DNA of 64,000 nt from Calothrix sp. PCC 7103 (GTDB lineage Bacteria; Cyanobacteriota; Cyanobacteriia; Cyanobacteriales; Nostocaceae), in assembly GCF_000331305.1 (NCBI RefSeq), contig NZ_KB217481.1, positions 238,698 to 302,697 on the forward strand, written 5' to 3'. Positions 36,655 to 47,035 of this stretch are shown here, piece by piece; positions within the stretch are counted from its first letter, which is position 1; each line of letters starts with the position of its first letter. A program made the position numbers and the translations under genes. A model generated the notes under the pieces. That model saw only the letters and a program-made list of their open reading frames with translations. It was not told the DNA's origin and made no database searches.

Positions 36655-37898
36655 CAATTTTACGCATCCTATATATATAGATGTAGCAACGAGATAACTT
36701 TTCAAGCTTGGACAGGCGCCAAAAAATTTAAGTCAAGGTAAGTGGGGCGAGGATATATCATCTTCGTCCCATAAATTTCATATTGAGTCATCACGTATCG
36801 ATATTGCAAAAGTAGTTTTAAATTATGATACGCTGTGAATCGATATATTTTTTATAAAAGGTGTGTTTGAGTAAATATACTCAAAAGACTAACTTAGGCT
36901 AATTTAGCCCAACTTAGGCTACATTAGTCTAACTTAGGCTAATTTTGGATTAGCTTATACTGATAATTTAATATACAGCTAAATGATTAGATTAGTACGT
37001 TTAACCGTACAGTTTGGACATAGTAAATAATATCCAAATAGTTTAGAGAAGACTAAATAAAAGTTATTGTTACTCAAAATCTATATTTAGATAAAGTACG
37101 TATTAAATGTGAAAGAGCAAGTAAAATTTGTAAGTTGTGAAGTTTAACGTCTGATAGTGAATATGGCGCCAATTCTAAGACTAGTTTGAGAGATAAAAAA
37201 TTTCAATGCTTATCATGCTTCAAGAATAATAGGCGCCGTTACGCCATAGGATGTGTGAAGCCAACGGAATTATATTGTTTACAATTTGCTGATTCAAGCT
37301 TTTGTTGTGTGGTCTTACTGCATCTAAAAAAGCGCACATTCAAAAGCGCACCTCCTGGTTTTATATACGGCTAAAAAGGGGTGCGCTTTTATAGCGCACC
37401 TAAAAAGCGCACATGGATATGCGCTTACCTAAAAATCGGCGCACCCTTGCTGTATAAGGAAGCGCAGCCTCTCACATGGAAAGCGCCCCCCCAAGCGCAG
37501 CGCTTTTTGTGAAAGCGCACATCTAAAGGTGCGCTTTAGTTACGCCCTCATAGTGCGCTTTTTTCAGACCGAAATGAAGGCGCACCCTTCTGTACAAGGA
37601 AGCGCACCTTTTTGATACCTTTTATTACCTGGATTTGCATCAACACCAATAGAACTATAAAATTACTGGTTGATTGATAGGTTTGACAGGCACCTGTTCT
37701 TAATCATTAATAAAACCTTTCTAAGTTTAGAGATTCATAATGAAGAACTTACTTGACGTACCTGCTATGCTGTTAGATTTGTATTAAAGATTGAAATTGC
37801 TTTGAGGCACCTGTGTAAAAATCTTCTTGTACAAGTAGATTGGTAATACTTAAAAATGGCAAATTAAGGTCATAATTTTATTTACTACTTTGTTCGGT
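36655..37898. repeat. Composite non-coding element, copy B (left part)
   Basis: Left part of the second composite element, cut at 37898 by the Tn3 insertion; the right part continues at 42702. Order: a GATGTAGCAACGAG segment with GGCGCC shared with copy C, CGATA units (36795-36850), AGCCTAA array (36885-36950), GTACGTTTAACCGTAC (about 36993), spacer, two GCGCAC modules, then TGTTCGGTTTATA. Open frames here (such as 37186-37374) are repeat-derived, not genes. Confidence 0.85.
37328..37612. repeat. GCGCAC module cluster B (two units)
   Basis: Two cores, near 37437 (ending GCGCAGCCTCT) and 37579 (ending GCGCACCTTTT), spaced by about 142, with AAAAGCGCAC/GTGCGCTTTT palindromes between them. Confidence 0.85.
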
Positions 37899-37903
37899 TT
37901 ATA
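37899..37903. repeat. Target-site duplication of the Tn3 element, left
   Basis: TTATA; its partner is at 42697-42701. Joining the flanks gives GTTCGGTTTATACG, the uninterrupted sequence seen in composite elements A and C. Confidence 0.9.
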
Positions 37904-37947
37904 GGGGTAAATATAGCGAAGCTGTCATGAAGTGCAAACTAAACCGT
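37904..37947 (+). repeat. Tn3 terminal inverted repeat, left
   Basis: 44 bases identical to the reverse complement of 42653-42696; starts with the GGGG typical of the family and holds the family's internal pattern. Confidence 0.92.
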
Positions 37948-37991
37948 TTAGTTTAGTATGTAACTCATACTGCAACTGGCTTTTGAGATTT

Positions 37992-40900
37992 TCATGCCGC
38001 AGTTTCAATCGGCAACCTTTCATCCATATCCAACTGAAAAGTGCCGTAGGGATTGACGTGTTCCCAAATTAAAGGCGAAAGCGCACGCAAATCCTCATCC
38101 TTCATCAATTTCATCCATTGCGGCTGAGATAACACTTGCTGGATAATTAACGTATTAATATATACCAGAGATATCTGTAATAAATGTAGAGCTAAAACAG
38201 ATAATTCTTGGTCTGACAGGCGATTGGTCGCAATCTCGCCACTCTTGCCGTAAAAAATAAAACTATTGGCGCCATTCCAATTCTCCACAACATTCAAGCC
38301 TGCATTGATTTCTTGTCGCAGTTCAACTGAGTGAAGATATTTACATAAAAATATAGTTTTTATAGCTTTACCTAGTTCAAGTAAAGCTTGATAAGTAGGG
38401 TGTAATAAATTACCCTTAGTAAAGCGCTTCAATATAGCTTCAGTCTCTGCTGTTCCCAACCGAAGCGCGGTTGCATATTTTATCATTTGGTCATATTGTT
38501 GGCGAATCAAATCCCAATTTATCGCGCGGGTTAAAATAGGTTGTAAGTTAGGATAATCATCATTATTTCCAGTTGAAGGGCGGTATAATTTCTGTACATT
38601 GATACGTTTGAGACGCGGCATTAATTGAAAACCGAGTAAATTGCAGAAAGCAAAAGCTACCTCATTCTGACCGTGACTATCTACGTAATTTTTCTCGATT
38701 TTCATTTCTGTACAATGGCGTAGCAATCCTTCAATCATTGCTGCCACTTCACTACTTGAGCAAGCTTTTAACTGTGAATAAATACAAACAGAGTGTTTTT
38801 CAACGTGCCAATAAATCATCACACCGCGTCCACCATAACGGATGTGCCATTCAGTCATTAAATTTTGGTCCCAAGCACCGAACTTTTTCGAGTCGGAAGC
38901 ACATGTAGTTGTACCTTCCCCCCAAATAACAGGTTTTCTAACATTAAAAATTGCATTTGCAACCGATGCGATTGCGTTTCGTAACTGGTCTTTCTGAATA
39001 AAATGACGCTTTACATGTAGTAAATTATGGTAGTTATCACCTTTAAGTTCATCACTTAAGCGTTTTAAACCTGTATTTGTTCCTAAGCCATATAGACAGA
39101 GTAGCAAGCGTTTCTGTAATACATAAGGATTTAGAGCTTCTCGAGTTGAAACAGTTTGAAAATGTGATGTAAAATTAACTCGTAAATCAGTCTCTTTTAA
39201 AATATCTAAGAGGCTAGTCATACGCCAACGTTTTGTAATTTCCGTTTTGAGCCTTTTTAAATTAACAGGTTCATTTTGAGGGTTTAAAGGTGAAAGTGAA
39301 ATTCTAGAATTACCTGTTGTCTTGATTTTAACATGTGTATTTTTTGGTAAACCTTTGTCGAATAATTTTAATCCTTCATCCATCTGCATTTGTAAATCAG
39401 TAATAAATGTTTCTACATTAGATGGTTGTTTTAAAGCTTGAAAGTACTCTATCCTTCGTGCCTCAAAATCAGTAGGTAAATCTTCTTCTGGGTTTCTGTA
39501 ACGGTTAGCTCCCACAACCCAAATTTCTTTACATCTCAGCTTTTCTCTTAATGCTTGAAGTACACTTAACTCGTAATTAATGCGGTTAACTTTGATTGAA
39601 CCGTCTTCTTCTGTTTCCAATATAATATCTTGCCATCCAGGGGGCAATACTCCTCCAATTGGTATCTCTTCTCCGGAGTCATAGTAGCGTTGTTGACTAT
39701 CCGCATACTTTTTAAGTAATTCTAAAGCCTGGATAACTGGACGATGAACTTCATTATTTGAACGGAATTCAAGCTGGGATAAAATTAATGGTAAAATTCG
39801 ACGATAATATGAACTGTAAGAAGAGCGCATAACCGTATAAACTTTCTCACGATAAGCATTACCTGAAGACTTATACTCTTTTACCAAATTCTTAAGAGTC
39901 ACTTCAGAAGCAACCGGGAAAATTACATCTTTGATTGTCCCATCTGGTGTTTTTAAAGAAGCTTCTGCAATTTGATATAATAGATTGTTCTTTCCATGTA
40001 CCCGTTTAAAATCTTTTATAAGCTCTTTATCTACACGTTTTTCTGCGTTTTTACTGATGCGATGTACTATTTGAATAAGTAATTCGACTAAATTATCTAT
40101 AACTTCTTGGCTTCTGAGCCAACAAAAAGCTGCAAACAGAGCATATCGCGTAGATTCTGGATGACGACGTATATCACGAGGATGTTCAACAGCTACTCGA
40201 CTTTTATAAACTTGGAGAACTTTGGTGGGTATTTTCTTAAATAAATCTGCTGGTAATTCTAATTGTTCAAAAAATTCTAATTTAGCCGCTTCACGTTGAA
40301 AACTTTCTATTCCAATTCGACCTGGGTCAGCTTTTAATTCCGCCCATGTTGATATCACGACTTTCGCATTAATATCGAATGTAAATGTTGATGAAAAATC
40401 TTGTTTATCTATATTTTGAGTCGGATTTGCTTCTTGCTCCTCACATTCTTTTTCTTCAGCTTTTGTGTTTAAAAAATCATCTATTTGCTCTTTAGATTCT
40501 ATGGATAACTGTGAGCTAATATCATTAAAAAATTTCGATTCAAAATTACGAAGAGCGGAACGTATAATACGTTCTAATCTTAAATCTGTAGGTGGTTCAA
40601 TTTTTAAGTCTCGCAGTCTTGCAATTGCAGCAAGTTGTAGCTGCTCAAATTTTAATTCGTAAATTAATGCTTGAGACGCTAACCAAGCGGTCAATTCTTT
40701 GGCATCGGGAACTTCTGCTTCTCGAAATCCAAAAAACTTTCTGATTTGAGTGCGGTGGTATTTTACAGTACGCCCTTGCCAATCATAATAATCGTATTTT
40801 TTCGGTGATATACCCAGAAGCTTGGCAACATAATTAACAACAGTTGATGAAATTTCTTTCTGAGTCTCTGGAAACCTAGCGTAAAGTTGAAAAAATTTGA

Positions 40901-41027
40901 GCAACAGGGCGAAACCCAAGCGATTTTCATCACTTGTTTGGGTAATTAGAGCTAATTCGTCTGGAATCAGCGTCCAGCACTCTACTAATTCTTCTGGTGT
41001 CCAAGTTTTTTTCACTATGCATCTCAC
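37992..41027 (-). CDS. tnpA: Tn3-family transposase
   Basis: 1011 residues, the usual Tn3 TnpA length. The N-terminal half (…[19 protein letters not shown]…[18 protein letters not shown]) binds the inverted repeats; the C-terminal DDE catalytic domain shows D in [15 protein letters not shown] (about 709), D in [20 protein letters not shown] (about 780) and E in [20 protein letters not shown] (about 914). It catalyses replicative transposition and produces cointegrates. The gene runs toward the left TIR, with its stop 45 bases inside it. Start ATG at 41025-41027 ([14 protein letters not shown]). No frameshift is visible, so the element may still move. Confidence 0.93.
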   Translation of the reverse strand: MRCIVKKTWTPEELVECWTLIPDELALITQTSDENRLGFALLLKFFQLYARFPETQKEISSTVVNYVAKLLGISPKKYDYYDWQGRTVKYHRTQIRKFFGFREAEVPDAKELTAWLASQALIYELKFEQLQLAAIARLRDLKIEPPTDLRLERIIRSALRNFESKFFNDISSQLSIESKEQIDDFLNTKAEEKECEEQEANPTQNIDKQDFSSTFTFDINAKVVISTWAELKADPGRIGIESFQREAAKLEFFEQLELPADLFKKIPTKVLQVYKSRVAVEHPRDIRRHPESTRYALFAAFCWLRSQEVIDNLVELLIQIVHRISKNAEKRVDKELIKDFKRVHGKNNLLYQIAEASLKTPDGTIKDVIFPVASEVTLKNLVKEYKSSGNAYREKVYTVMRSSYSSYYRRILPLILSQLEFRSNNEVHRPVIQALELLKKYADSQQRYYDSGEEIPIGGVLPPGWQDIILETEEDGSIKVNRINYELSVLQALREKLRCKEIWVVGANRYRNPEEDLPTDFEARRIEYFQALKQPSNVETFITDLQMQMDEGLKLFDKGLPKNTHVKIKTTGNSRISLSPLNPQNEPVNLKRLKTEITKRWRMTSLLDILKETDLRVNFTSHFQTVSTREALNPYVLQKRLLLCLYGLGTNTGLKRLSDELKGDNYHNLLHVKRHFIQKDQLRNAIASVANAIFNVRKPVIWGEGTTTCASDSKKFGAWDQNLMTEWHIRYGGRGVMIYWHVEKHSVCIYSQLKACSSSEVAAMIEGLLRHCTEMKIEKNYVDSHGQNEVAFAFCNLLGFQLMPRLKRINVQKLYRPSTGNNDDYPNLQPILTRAINWDLIRQQYDQMIKYATALRLGTAETEAILKRFTKGNLLHPTYQALLELGKAIKTIFLCKYLHSVELRQEINAGLNVVENWNGANSFIFYGKSGEIATNRLSDQELSVLALHLLQISLVYINTLIIQQVLSQPQWMKLMKDEDLRALSPLIWEHVNPYGTFQLDMDERLPIETAA

Positions 41028-41149
41028 TGTTTTACCAAACAGTATTCTACGTTCTTTAGGTTACATAGTTACTAAAAATTTGCGCGATAAGCTTTTACTC
41101 TGCATTTTGTGAATATATATGTGTACCAAAATCTAATATATAAGAAAGC

Positions 41150-42052
41150 TTATAATGATGTATTCATTAAAACATCTAATGCATGACGTGCAGCTTCTTC
41201 TGCTTTCTGTGATGTGACTTTTTGGTAGCGTAAAGTTGTTTGAATACTTTCGTGTCCCATCAATGCTCTTAGCTGTTCAATACTGATTAAACCTACTCTC
41301 TCCGTAGCAAATGTATGCCGCAAATCGTGAATGCGGACTCCTTTTATATCAGTATAATTACTAGTGTATTCTCGCCAATAATCATGCAGTGTATGGTAGC
41401 TAATTCGACTTACTTTCAACGTGACTGGATGCTGTGCTGTGAACAACGCGCGATGTTTTTGATGCCTGGTATGGTTAATATAGTTCAATAGTACAATCGC
41501 TGCATCTGAACTGTAAAAACACCAACGTTGCTTGTTTCCTTTTCCAAGTACTTGAAATTTTTGATTTTTAAGGTCTACGTCTTCTAAATTTAATGCTAAA
41601 AGTTCACTAATCCGGCATCCTGTACGGTGTAGTAAATGCACAATAGCATTCATACGAGTATCATGCTTTACTGCGTTATACAGTATATTTAGCTGTTCTG
41701 GCTTTAAATACCTTATTTCTTCATCCGTTTTGTGTTCGCCCAATTCCGTTCGAGCAGGAAGTTGTTTCAATCCTCTTATTGGATTTGATTTTATATATCC
41801 TTGAGATACAGCAAAGTTAAGTAGGCTTTGTAGTACTGCTTGATACTTACGATGGGTTGTGTACTTTAAATGATGTTTAGAAGAAAGATACTCAACCAAT
41901 GTTTGCTTGCTGATAATTTCTATTGACCAACTTCCATACTCTGATAGCAGCGAACCGAGTGTAAGTTCATATGTCTCCCTGGTTGTTGGCGCCAAACCGG
42001 GACGCTCTAAAAATTCAGTAGTTACGGTGGCTAAAGTTACAGCGTTTTTCAC
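41150..42052 (-). CDS. Tyrosine recombinase (TnpI-like)
   Basis: 300 residues with a SAM-like core-binding N-terminus (about 5-100) and a catalytic domain with R147 (HRTGCRISELLAL), H242-R245 (IHDLRHTFAT), H267 (LMGHESIQTTLRYQK) and nucleophile Y276. The start is GTG 42050-42052, because a TAG lies directly upstream in frame. In Tn3 elements such as Tn4430, TnpI resolves cointegrates at an internal site; I infer that role here. Its core site should lie in one of the two short intergenic regions (41028-41149 or 42053-42117). Upstream of and co-oriented with tnpA. Confidence 0.87.
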   Translation of the reverse strand: MKNAVTLATVTTEFLERPGLAPTTRETYELTLGSLLSEYGSWSIEIISKQTLVEYLSSKHHLKYTTHRKYQAVLQSLLNFAVSQGYIKSNPIRGLKQLPARTELGEHKTDEEIRYLKPEQLNILYNAVKHDTRMNAIVHLLHRTGCRISELLALNLEDVDLKNQKFQVLGKGNKQRWCFYSSDAAIVLLNYINHTRHQKHRALFTAQHPVTLKVSRISYHTLHDYWREYTSNYTDIKGVRIHDLRHTFATERVGLISIEQLRALMGHESIQTTLRYQKVTSQKAEEAARHALDVLMNTSL

Positions 42053-42117
42053 CTATTTTGTCGTGTTTATATCAAGGTTAAAAGCTCTTAAATTATATAT
42101 CTTTTATAGATGAATAA

Positions 42118-42582
42118 ATGTTGATTTTCATGGATACTTTTAAAACTCCCCAACCAAAAGAATCCCTTGCTGCCTATGTTTTGCGGGTTAGAAAGGCACT
42201 GCATCTAACTCAGTTTGAGCTAGCGAACGCTGCTGGTATCCATTTAGTCTCAGTAGGGAAGATTGAAAGAGGACTGACAACAAAGCTGAACCATAAAACT
42301 ATTCGTGGACTCGCGGTTGGGTTGGGGGTGCCAGTTGAATATTTAGAGGCTTTAATAAAAGGTGAAGAAGTTAAAACAACGCAGTCAGGGATCAAATTTT
42401 GCCCAAAATGCTGGAATCCTGGTAGTGCTGCTGACCCTATGTGGGGTAATATTAAAGCTAGGTATTGTTATTTATGCGGAGCAAAACTTAGTTCGAGTTG
42501 TGCTAAATGTGGCGAATTAATCGTATCTTTGAGACATCGCTTCTGTCCAATATGTGGTCATCCCTATAAAAACATAGTATAA
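42118..42582 (+). CDS. XRE-family HTH regulator with double zinc ribbon
   Basis: 154 residues; ATG at 42118 or 42130. Residues 15-80 are a Cro/CI-type HTH (LRVRKALHLTQFELANAAGIHLVSVGKIERGL…IRGLAVGLGVPVEYL). The C-terminal half has four Cys pairs in two zinc ribbons (FCPKC…YCYLCG and CAKCG…FCPICG). It is divergent from the recombinase gene with a 65-base gap, so it probably represses that shared promoter region. It lies inside the transposon, next to the right TIR, and may be the element's own regulator rather than cargo. Confidence 0.8.
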   Translation: MLIFMDTFKTPQPKESLAAYVLRVRKALHLTQFELANAAGIHLVSVGKIERGLTTKLNHKTIRGLAVGLGVPVEYLEALIKGEEVKTTQSGIKFCPKCWNPGSAADPMWGNIKARYCYLCGAKLSSSCAKCGELIVSLRHRFCPICGHPYKNIV

Positions 42583-42652
42583 ATTAGGCGCGTTAATATT
42601 AAGTAATTTGTAACAATACATAACAACTATTTTTTTTCAACTACTAAACTAG

Positions 42653-42696
42653 ACGGTTTAGTTTGCACTTCATGACAGCTTCGCTATATTTACCCC
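42653..42696 (-). repeat. Tn3 terminal inverted repeat, right
   Basis: Reverse complement of the left 44-base end, no mismatch; followed by TTATA. Confidence 0.92.
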
Positions 42697-42701
42697 TTAT
42701 A

Positions 42702-42985
42702 CGGGGATAAAGACTGACTTGCTCCAAAATAACGCTAATCCATAATTAGCCCAAGTTAGACTACATTAGCCCAAGTTAGACTAAATTAGCCTAACTTAGG
42801 CTTTTGAGTATAATTGCTTAATTATCAAAAAGTATCGATACGATATGTTTTAAAATTAAAACCACAAACGATACTTAAAGTAGCGTAATAATTTAATATC
42901 AAGACGGTAAGTTTCATATTTGAAAATAAAACGATACTTTTAGTAGCATAATTCCGATTAAAATCGATATAATGTGTATTGAAAA
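42702..42985. repeat. Composite element copy B, right part
   Basis: Continues B after the transposon: CGGGGATAAAGACTGACTTG with AACGCTAATCC as in C, AGCCTAA/AGACTAA array (42738-42800), and repeated AAACGATACTT-AGTAGCGTAA units (42830-42980) as at the end of copy A. Confidence 0.85.
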
Positions 42986-43310
42986 TAAGTTGAAGTTTTT
43001 GGGAAAAGTTACACTCTGTTGTGGCGCCTTCAAGAGACGTAGTTAGTGGACGCGACCAGTAGCGGTTTTTTGGATTACGTTCAACTGGAAACCAAAAGGG
43101 CATGAACTTTGCAAAAAAATTTGTTGGTGAGTATGTTCGTCCAGTGCAACTTCTCTGGACGTGGCGCCTCGCATTTCTTATTACCTAGTATAGGCAGGGT
43201 GTCCAAACTTTTCATGTTATCCACCGCATCTAATAACTTGTCACGATACAGCGGCTGAAATTTTTTACTCTCCACGTTGGCACGGTTTGCTTGTTGGAAG
43301 GGTGCCTAAC

Positions 43311-43354
43311 TATTCGGTGTAATATTTTAATTTTTGCAAAACTTACACCGAATA
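43311..43354. repeat. TTCGG hairpin, copy 8
   Basis: Arms TATTCGGTGTAA and TTACACCGAATA. Confidence 0.9.
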
Positions 43355-43374
43355 GTTCTCGTGAATTTTTGGCT

Positions 43375-43555
43375 TGCTTTGGTGATTACCAGTTGATAAG
43401 TTGCGTCCACTAATATCCATGCCCACGTGCAGCGATGTTAGAGATTTAATTTGTGAGGATTATAGGCAAGGGCGTGCCAGGAATTGAAGCTGGCCTAGCA
43501 GGCGCCTATATCTGTAACTTGGAACATAATCTTTACTTTTATTTAGTGGACGTGC
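43375..43555. repeat. Dispersed repeat, copy 2 (partner of 14160-14430)
   Basis: Shares TTTTGGCTTGCTTT, GATTACCAG, GTCCACTAATAT, GGCGCCTATATC and TGGAACATAA in the same order with the copy at 14.2 kb. Confidence 0.6.
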
Positions 43556-43691
43556 GCCTCCTACTTAGACAAAAACACACTAAAAACTTAAAAGTAATTC
43601 CAGTGTTTATATTTAGGCTATTTGTTCAAAAATGAAACCGAAAAAAATTCTTAGTAAAAATTGCTGTAAATCATACACAGTAAACAATCCA

Positions 43692-43742
43692 GTCGGTGAC
43701 TGAACTCATTTTTTACTTATATAAAAATATCAGTCAGTCACC
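43692..43742. repeat. GGTGACTGA hairpin (partial family-3 copy)
   Basis: GGTGACTGA and TCAGTCACC arms around TTATATAAAAATA. Only the hairpin and a short upstream part (ACACAGTAAACAA) of the ~260-bp family are present. Confidence 0.6.
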
Positions 43743-43874
43743 CTTCGATTTAGCCAGATAAAGGTAGTAAAATTAACACATTATCCTAGCACTAGGTTAT
43801 GCGAGAACTTTCGTTCTGGTGACATCCACGCATTTCGCTCCTGTGATATAATCTTAGATAGCGGACGGGTACAG

Positions 43875-44060
43875 TCAGATGCTATCAAGTGCCCGGTGTT
43901 AAGTGCGGTCAATGCGTACAGTGGTGAAGATTGAGCAGGTAACTGTCCCTGCGAAAGCGCATTACAAAAGCGCGAACGGTTAAAAACCACCAAGGCGGTT
44001 GAAACAAGCAACTGGCATCGTTAACAAACCCTTGAGACTTTAGTAGTTAGGGGCAACATA
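43875..44060 (+). pseudogene. Probable 3' end of an IS200/IS605-type tnpB with ωRNA-like tail
   Basis: The plus-strand frame (…SDAIKCPVLSAVNAYSGED, a TGA, then AGNCPCESALQKRERLKTTKAVETSNWHR and a stop) resembles the C-terminal tail coded at the right end of cyanobacterial IS200/IS605 elements. It contains a hairpin AACCACC-AA-GGCGGTT near 44009, and a second hairpin AACACCAAAGCTGGTGTT lies at about 44070. In intact elements this region also makes the guide (omega) RNA. No RuvC domain or tnpA is nearby, so only the right end is left. The match is from memory of such ends and is not certain. Confidence 0.35.
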
Positions 44061-45100
44061 AAAACATTAACACCAAAGCTGGTGTTATTTTGGCTTGCTG
44101 TTAAATCACTTCAAGAAAGCCACTAAACAGTAAGTTATGCTTTGCTGTTTTTAGTTATTTTTACAAATCCGCGTCGATTAAAGGCGCCGCTAGGTAAGTG
44201 AGATAGAGGCGCCAAACCAAAAGTAACTCAGTTGTATTGAACTACTCTTCAACTCCGATACGAGAAGATTTTGACAAACTTAATTCAAGGTAGTGACGCA
44301 ATCCTATTCGGTGTAACAGTGGCCAAGGTGTCACCAGCCGCCATGCAAGCCATGAAAACTATACAGGATAAGAATTTCAGAAAAAAATTTTATTTTGAGA
44401 TTCTGACAGCATTTGACGTACCAAAATACTTTAGAAAGGGCTGTATCAATTAAACCTCCCGTTTTTTAAAGGCTGGAACCCTTATAGCCACGTTGCAAAA
44501 TACTATAACAAATAGCCTAAGCTTTAATCGGCACCGCAAAAATAAGGTTTTTCGGCGATTTTCAGGTCATAGAGCTATTTTATTTTTGTAACCATTTCGT
44601 AGCAAGGCTTTCAGACGTTACGTGGCGGTTCATGCCACACTGGCTACTTTTACCCCAGAAAGTTACGCTAAGGATTTGATGAGCCGCTTTCAACCCCAGC
44701 GATCGCCAGGGAAAAACTTGTACCAATTGAAGTCTCCGAAATTTAGTAGCCTGGAACCCTTGCTGTGCCGTTTAAAAAAGCTATACCAAACAGAGTATAG
44801 GTTAATTGATACAAGTAGCATGGCGCTGGACACTGTTAGCGAAGAGCAAAAATATTGCTGTGCAGAGTGCTTATACAGCAATGGTTTCAGCCTTAGCGTA
44901 ACTTTCTGTACCATTGCTTATCTGACCCCATGATGGAGAAGTTTGGCATCTGAACAGCCCAAGATTTATTAATACCCTTGAAATACTTTTGCCGTTAACG
45001 AGGGCAAGGAAGGTTAAGGACAGGTTATATGTCAAGGCTGGCAATGCTGCTCAGTATAAATCTTGTGCTAAGTTGTATAAAGCCAGCTTAGTATTTTGAT
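44061..45100. other. Intergenic with low coding evidence
   Basis: About 1 kb. There is a single TTCGG half-arm (CTATTCGGTGTAA at about 44304), GGCGCC at 44184 and 44209, and the only HIP1-like site in the window (GCGATCGC at about 44699). Two open frames (44271-44453 and 44622-44933) have no family likeness and weak starts; the second could be a decayed gene since GGAACCCTT motifs recur around it. Confidence 0.45.
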
Positions 45101-46078
45101 ATGCTCTACGACACATTTAATAAAATTGCTATTGAAACTTGGGATAAGTTGAAATTTACAAAATACAGTAATTTGAGAATTGGAGAAGAATCTTTCACAG
45201 ATTTTAATTTGCTTGAACTGATGCGAAGGCATCCTAAGCAAATTAAAATCAAAACTTTCAATAAAAATGAAGAATCTGAAAACGGGGCAGATTGGGAGTT
45301 TTGGGTTCAAGATAGCAATAAGTTTTGGGTTGGCTTTAGGATACAGGCTAAAGTTATTAACTTATCTAACAATAAATACGAGCATCTGCACTATAAGAAA
45401 AAAGGTAAGGCTTACCAATGTAATAATTTAATTGATAAGTCTTTAGGCTTAGACGGTTCAAGGTATCAAGTTTTTCCTATGTATTGTCTTTACACTTGCT
45501 GGGACTCACCGCATTCCGATTTTGAGAAATTGATTACTAAAAAAGGGCATGAAAAAGAGTTTGGTTGTTCGATAGTAGATGCCTTTACAATATTAGGATT
45601 ACAAAAATCAAAAAGAAATAAAATAGAAGACCTTTTGGAGTATATGTTCCCTTGGAATTATTTATTATTGCAAAAAGATTTTAAAGTTAAAGATATTGTT
45701 GCCCACTGGTTTCAGCAGTATACTAAAATTACTGAAGAACAAATTTACCATACAGGACAACTTTTACTACAAAACAAATCTGAAATATTTGAGTCACCTG
45801 CACACAGTAATCAAAACCAAAAAATTAACGAGAGAGCAATTGTATTTGAAGAAGAACTAAAACATTTGAGGTATTGGTCTAGTTTAAGCTCTATAAAACC
45901 GCGTGAAGTTCCACCAAGGCACGTAAGTTCAATATTAAGGAATGAATTTAGCAATGAGACTTTAGAAGTAGATAATGACTTAAAACATGTAGTAATTTTT
46001 ACAGACAATCCTGAAGATATTTTATCTAACGATGAGATGATTGAGGTTGAGCCTGATGATGATTTTAACCTGTTTTAA
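45101..46078 (+). CDS. DUF6615-like protein, possible PD-(D/E)XK fold
   Basis: 325 residues. The N-terminal 160 residues show RIGEESFTDFNLLELMRRHP, then TFNKNEESENGADWEFWVQDSNKFWVGFRIQAKVINL, a pattern I associate with DUF6615 proteins. The order of acidic residue, ADWEFW and Q-A-K resembles a restriction-endonuclease-like core (D…E-x-K); that fold assignment is inference. The C-terminus is acidic (EVDNDLKHVVIFTDNPEDILSNDEMIEVEPDDDFNLF). Start ATG 45101. No partner gene is adjacent. It could be a nuclease effector or a DNA repair protein. Confidence 0.6.
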   Translation: MLYDTFNKIAIETWDKLKFTKYSNLRIGEESFTDFNLLELMRRHPKQIKIKTFNKNEESENGADWEFWVQDSNKFWVGFRIQAKVINLSNNKYEHLHYKKKGKAYQCNNLIDKSLGLDGSRYQVFPMYCLYTCWDSPHSDFEKLITKKGHEKEFGCSIVDAFTILGLQKSKRNKIEDLLEYMFPWNYLLLQKDFKVKDIVAHWFQQYTKITEEQIYHTGQLLLQNKSEIFESPAHSNQNQKINERAIVFEEELKHLRYWSSLSSIKPREVPPRHVSSILRNEFSNETLEVDNDLKHVVIFTDNPEDILSNDEMIEVEPDDDFNLF

Positions 46079-46440
46079 CAGTAAAAAATCTGCTGGGCTT
46101 TGACTTTGTCCACATATATGTCGCTTTACTTAAATGCTGACTCAATTGGCGCCAACAACGGTTCCTGTTCAAAGTAAAACACCCAAAGACTTAGGAACGT
46201 GGATTAAATAACTTGCAAGTCTTCTCGGATTTGAGGATTTACAGTTAGGTTTTTTGATCTACATTTATAGTGGCTCATGTTATCTTATGAAGGTTGTTGT
46301 TGATGCTTATCAGCAAAACTACTTATCTTTCCACTTGATTTTAAACTGAGCTACTTGTGATGCTGCTTTGAAGCCAACGTGCATGGCGTGGTAGATAACG
46401 AGTGTGTAGCGGAGTTAGTACATACATAGAGGGGTGGGCA
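46079..46440. other. Intergenic, nothing recognised beyond one GGCGCC
   Basis: GGCGCC at about 46148. Marks the left boundary of a segment (about 46200-47850) with no GGCGCC and less AT-rich genes. Confidence 0.5.
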
Positions 46441-47031
46441 GTGCGAACGATTTTAACTGGATGGACTAGCATACTGGTCGGATTGATCGGATTATGGGCA
46501 ACCTTCAACCCTAAATTTGAAACATTATCCCATATTCAAGTTGTGTTTTTGGTGATTTCTCTTATTGGAATCTCCTTTATGATTTGGTGGGATATATACT
46601 CCTACGTAAAGAGAATGCCGCGCTTCTATAAGAACACGAAGGGTATCGATAGTTACATGTATCGTTGGATATCTCAACGCGGCAGAGTTGTCATATTCAC
46701 TCGTGACATGAGCTGGGCCAATTCAAAACAAATTCGAGACCTTCTTTTTGAGAAAGCGCGTAATCGAGAGTTGGAGATATGCCTTCCTAAGCAGACTCCT
46801 CTTGGAAAAGAGCTGCTTGATGTTGGTGCAGATATTTATACGTACTCTTCGTTCAATGGCACGCCATACTCACGCTTTACAATAATTCGATACGGCAAAG
46901 ACGACGCACGCATAGCAATTGGACGTAATGTAGATGGCGTTCATCGTATCGATGAGTATTCTTATGGTTTAGACCCTGTTTTCTCAATTGCATACGACTT
47001 GGTTCGATTAGTTAAACATTATTCTTCATAA
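46441..47031 (+). CDS. Two-TM membrane protein with PLD-like cytosolic domain
   Basis: About 196 residues from GTG 46441, chosen because GAGGGG lies about seven bases upstream; an earlier GTG at 46402 lacks one. Two hydrophobic segments (about 5-25 and 30-52) are followed by a soluble domain: RGRVVIFTRDMSWANSKQIRDLLFEKARNRELEICLPKQTPLGKELLDVGADIYTY, then SRFTIIRYGKDDARIAIGRNVDGVHRIDEY. The strand order resembles a phospholipase D-like half-domain without an HKD motif, so it may be a sensor rather than an enzyme. The next gene, a methyltransferase, starts 4 bases after the stop. GC content and codon use look higher than in neighbours, suggesting transfer. Confidence 0.65.
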   Translation: MRTILTGWTSILVGLIGLWATFNPKFETLSHIQVVFLVISLIGISFMIWWDIYSYVKRMPRFYKNTKGIDSYMYRWISQRGRVVIFTRDMSWANSKQIRDLLFEKARNRELEICLPKQTPLGKELLDVGADIYTYSSFNGTPYSRFTIIRYGKDDARIAIGRNVDGVHRIDEYSYGLDPVFSIAYDLVRLVKHYSS

Positions 47032-47035
47032 TCTT

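Larger units (their letters stand above)
37904..42696. mobile_element. Tn3-family transposon, 4793 bp, with tyrosine recombinase
   Basis: Complete unit: 44-bp perfect terminal inverted repeats (37904-37947 and 42653-42696, beginning GGGGTAAATATAGCGAAGCT), a 5-bp TTATA target duplication, a ~1011-residue Tn3 transposase, a tyrosine recombinase of the TnpI type as likely cointegrate resolution enzyme, and one passenger-like HTH/zinc-ribbon gene. It splits composite element B. Only two GGCGCC sites occur in nearly 4.8 kb, about five-fold fewer than around it, in keeping with recent arrival. Confidence 0.93.
42986..43780. other. Intergenic repeat region
   Basis: No supported gene. Holds the TTCGG hairpin copy 8 (43311-43354), a second copy of the 14160-14430 repeat (43375-43555), GTGGACGTGGCGCC at about 43155, and a GGTGACTGA/TCAGTCACC hairpin at 43692-43742 related to the family at 48.1, 48.6 and 61.6 kb. 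Confidence 0.6.

Noticed and set aside
37186..37374. 62-codon frame in composite element B
   Set aside because: Runs into the GCGCAC modules and is not kept in elements A and C.
44699..44706. GCGATCGC taken as evidence of HIP1
   Set aside because: One site only; HIP1-rich genomes have many per 64 kb.
44622..44933. 103-codon frame considered as a gene
   Set aside because: Starts with GTG without ribosome binding site, no recognised family, low complexity at the end, and overlaps an equally long opposite-strand frame.
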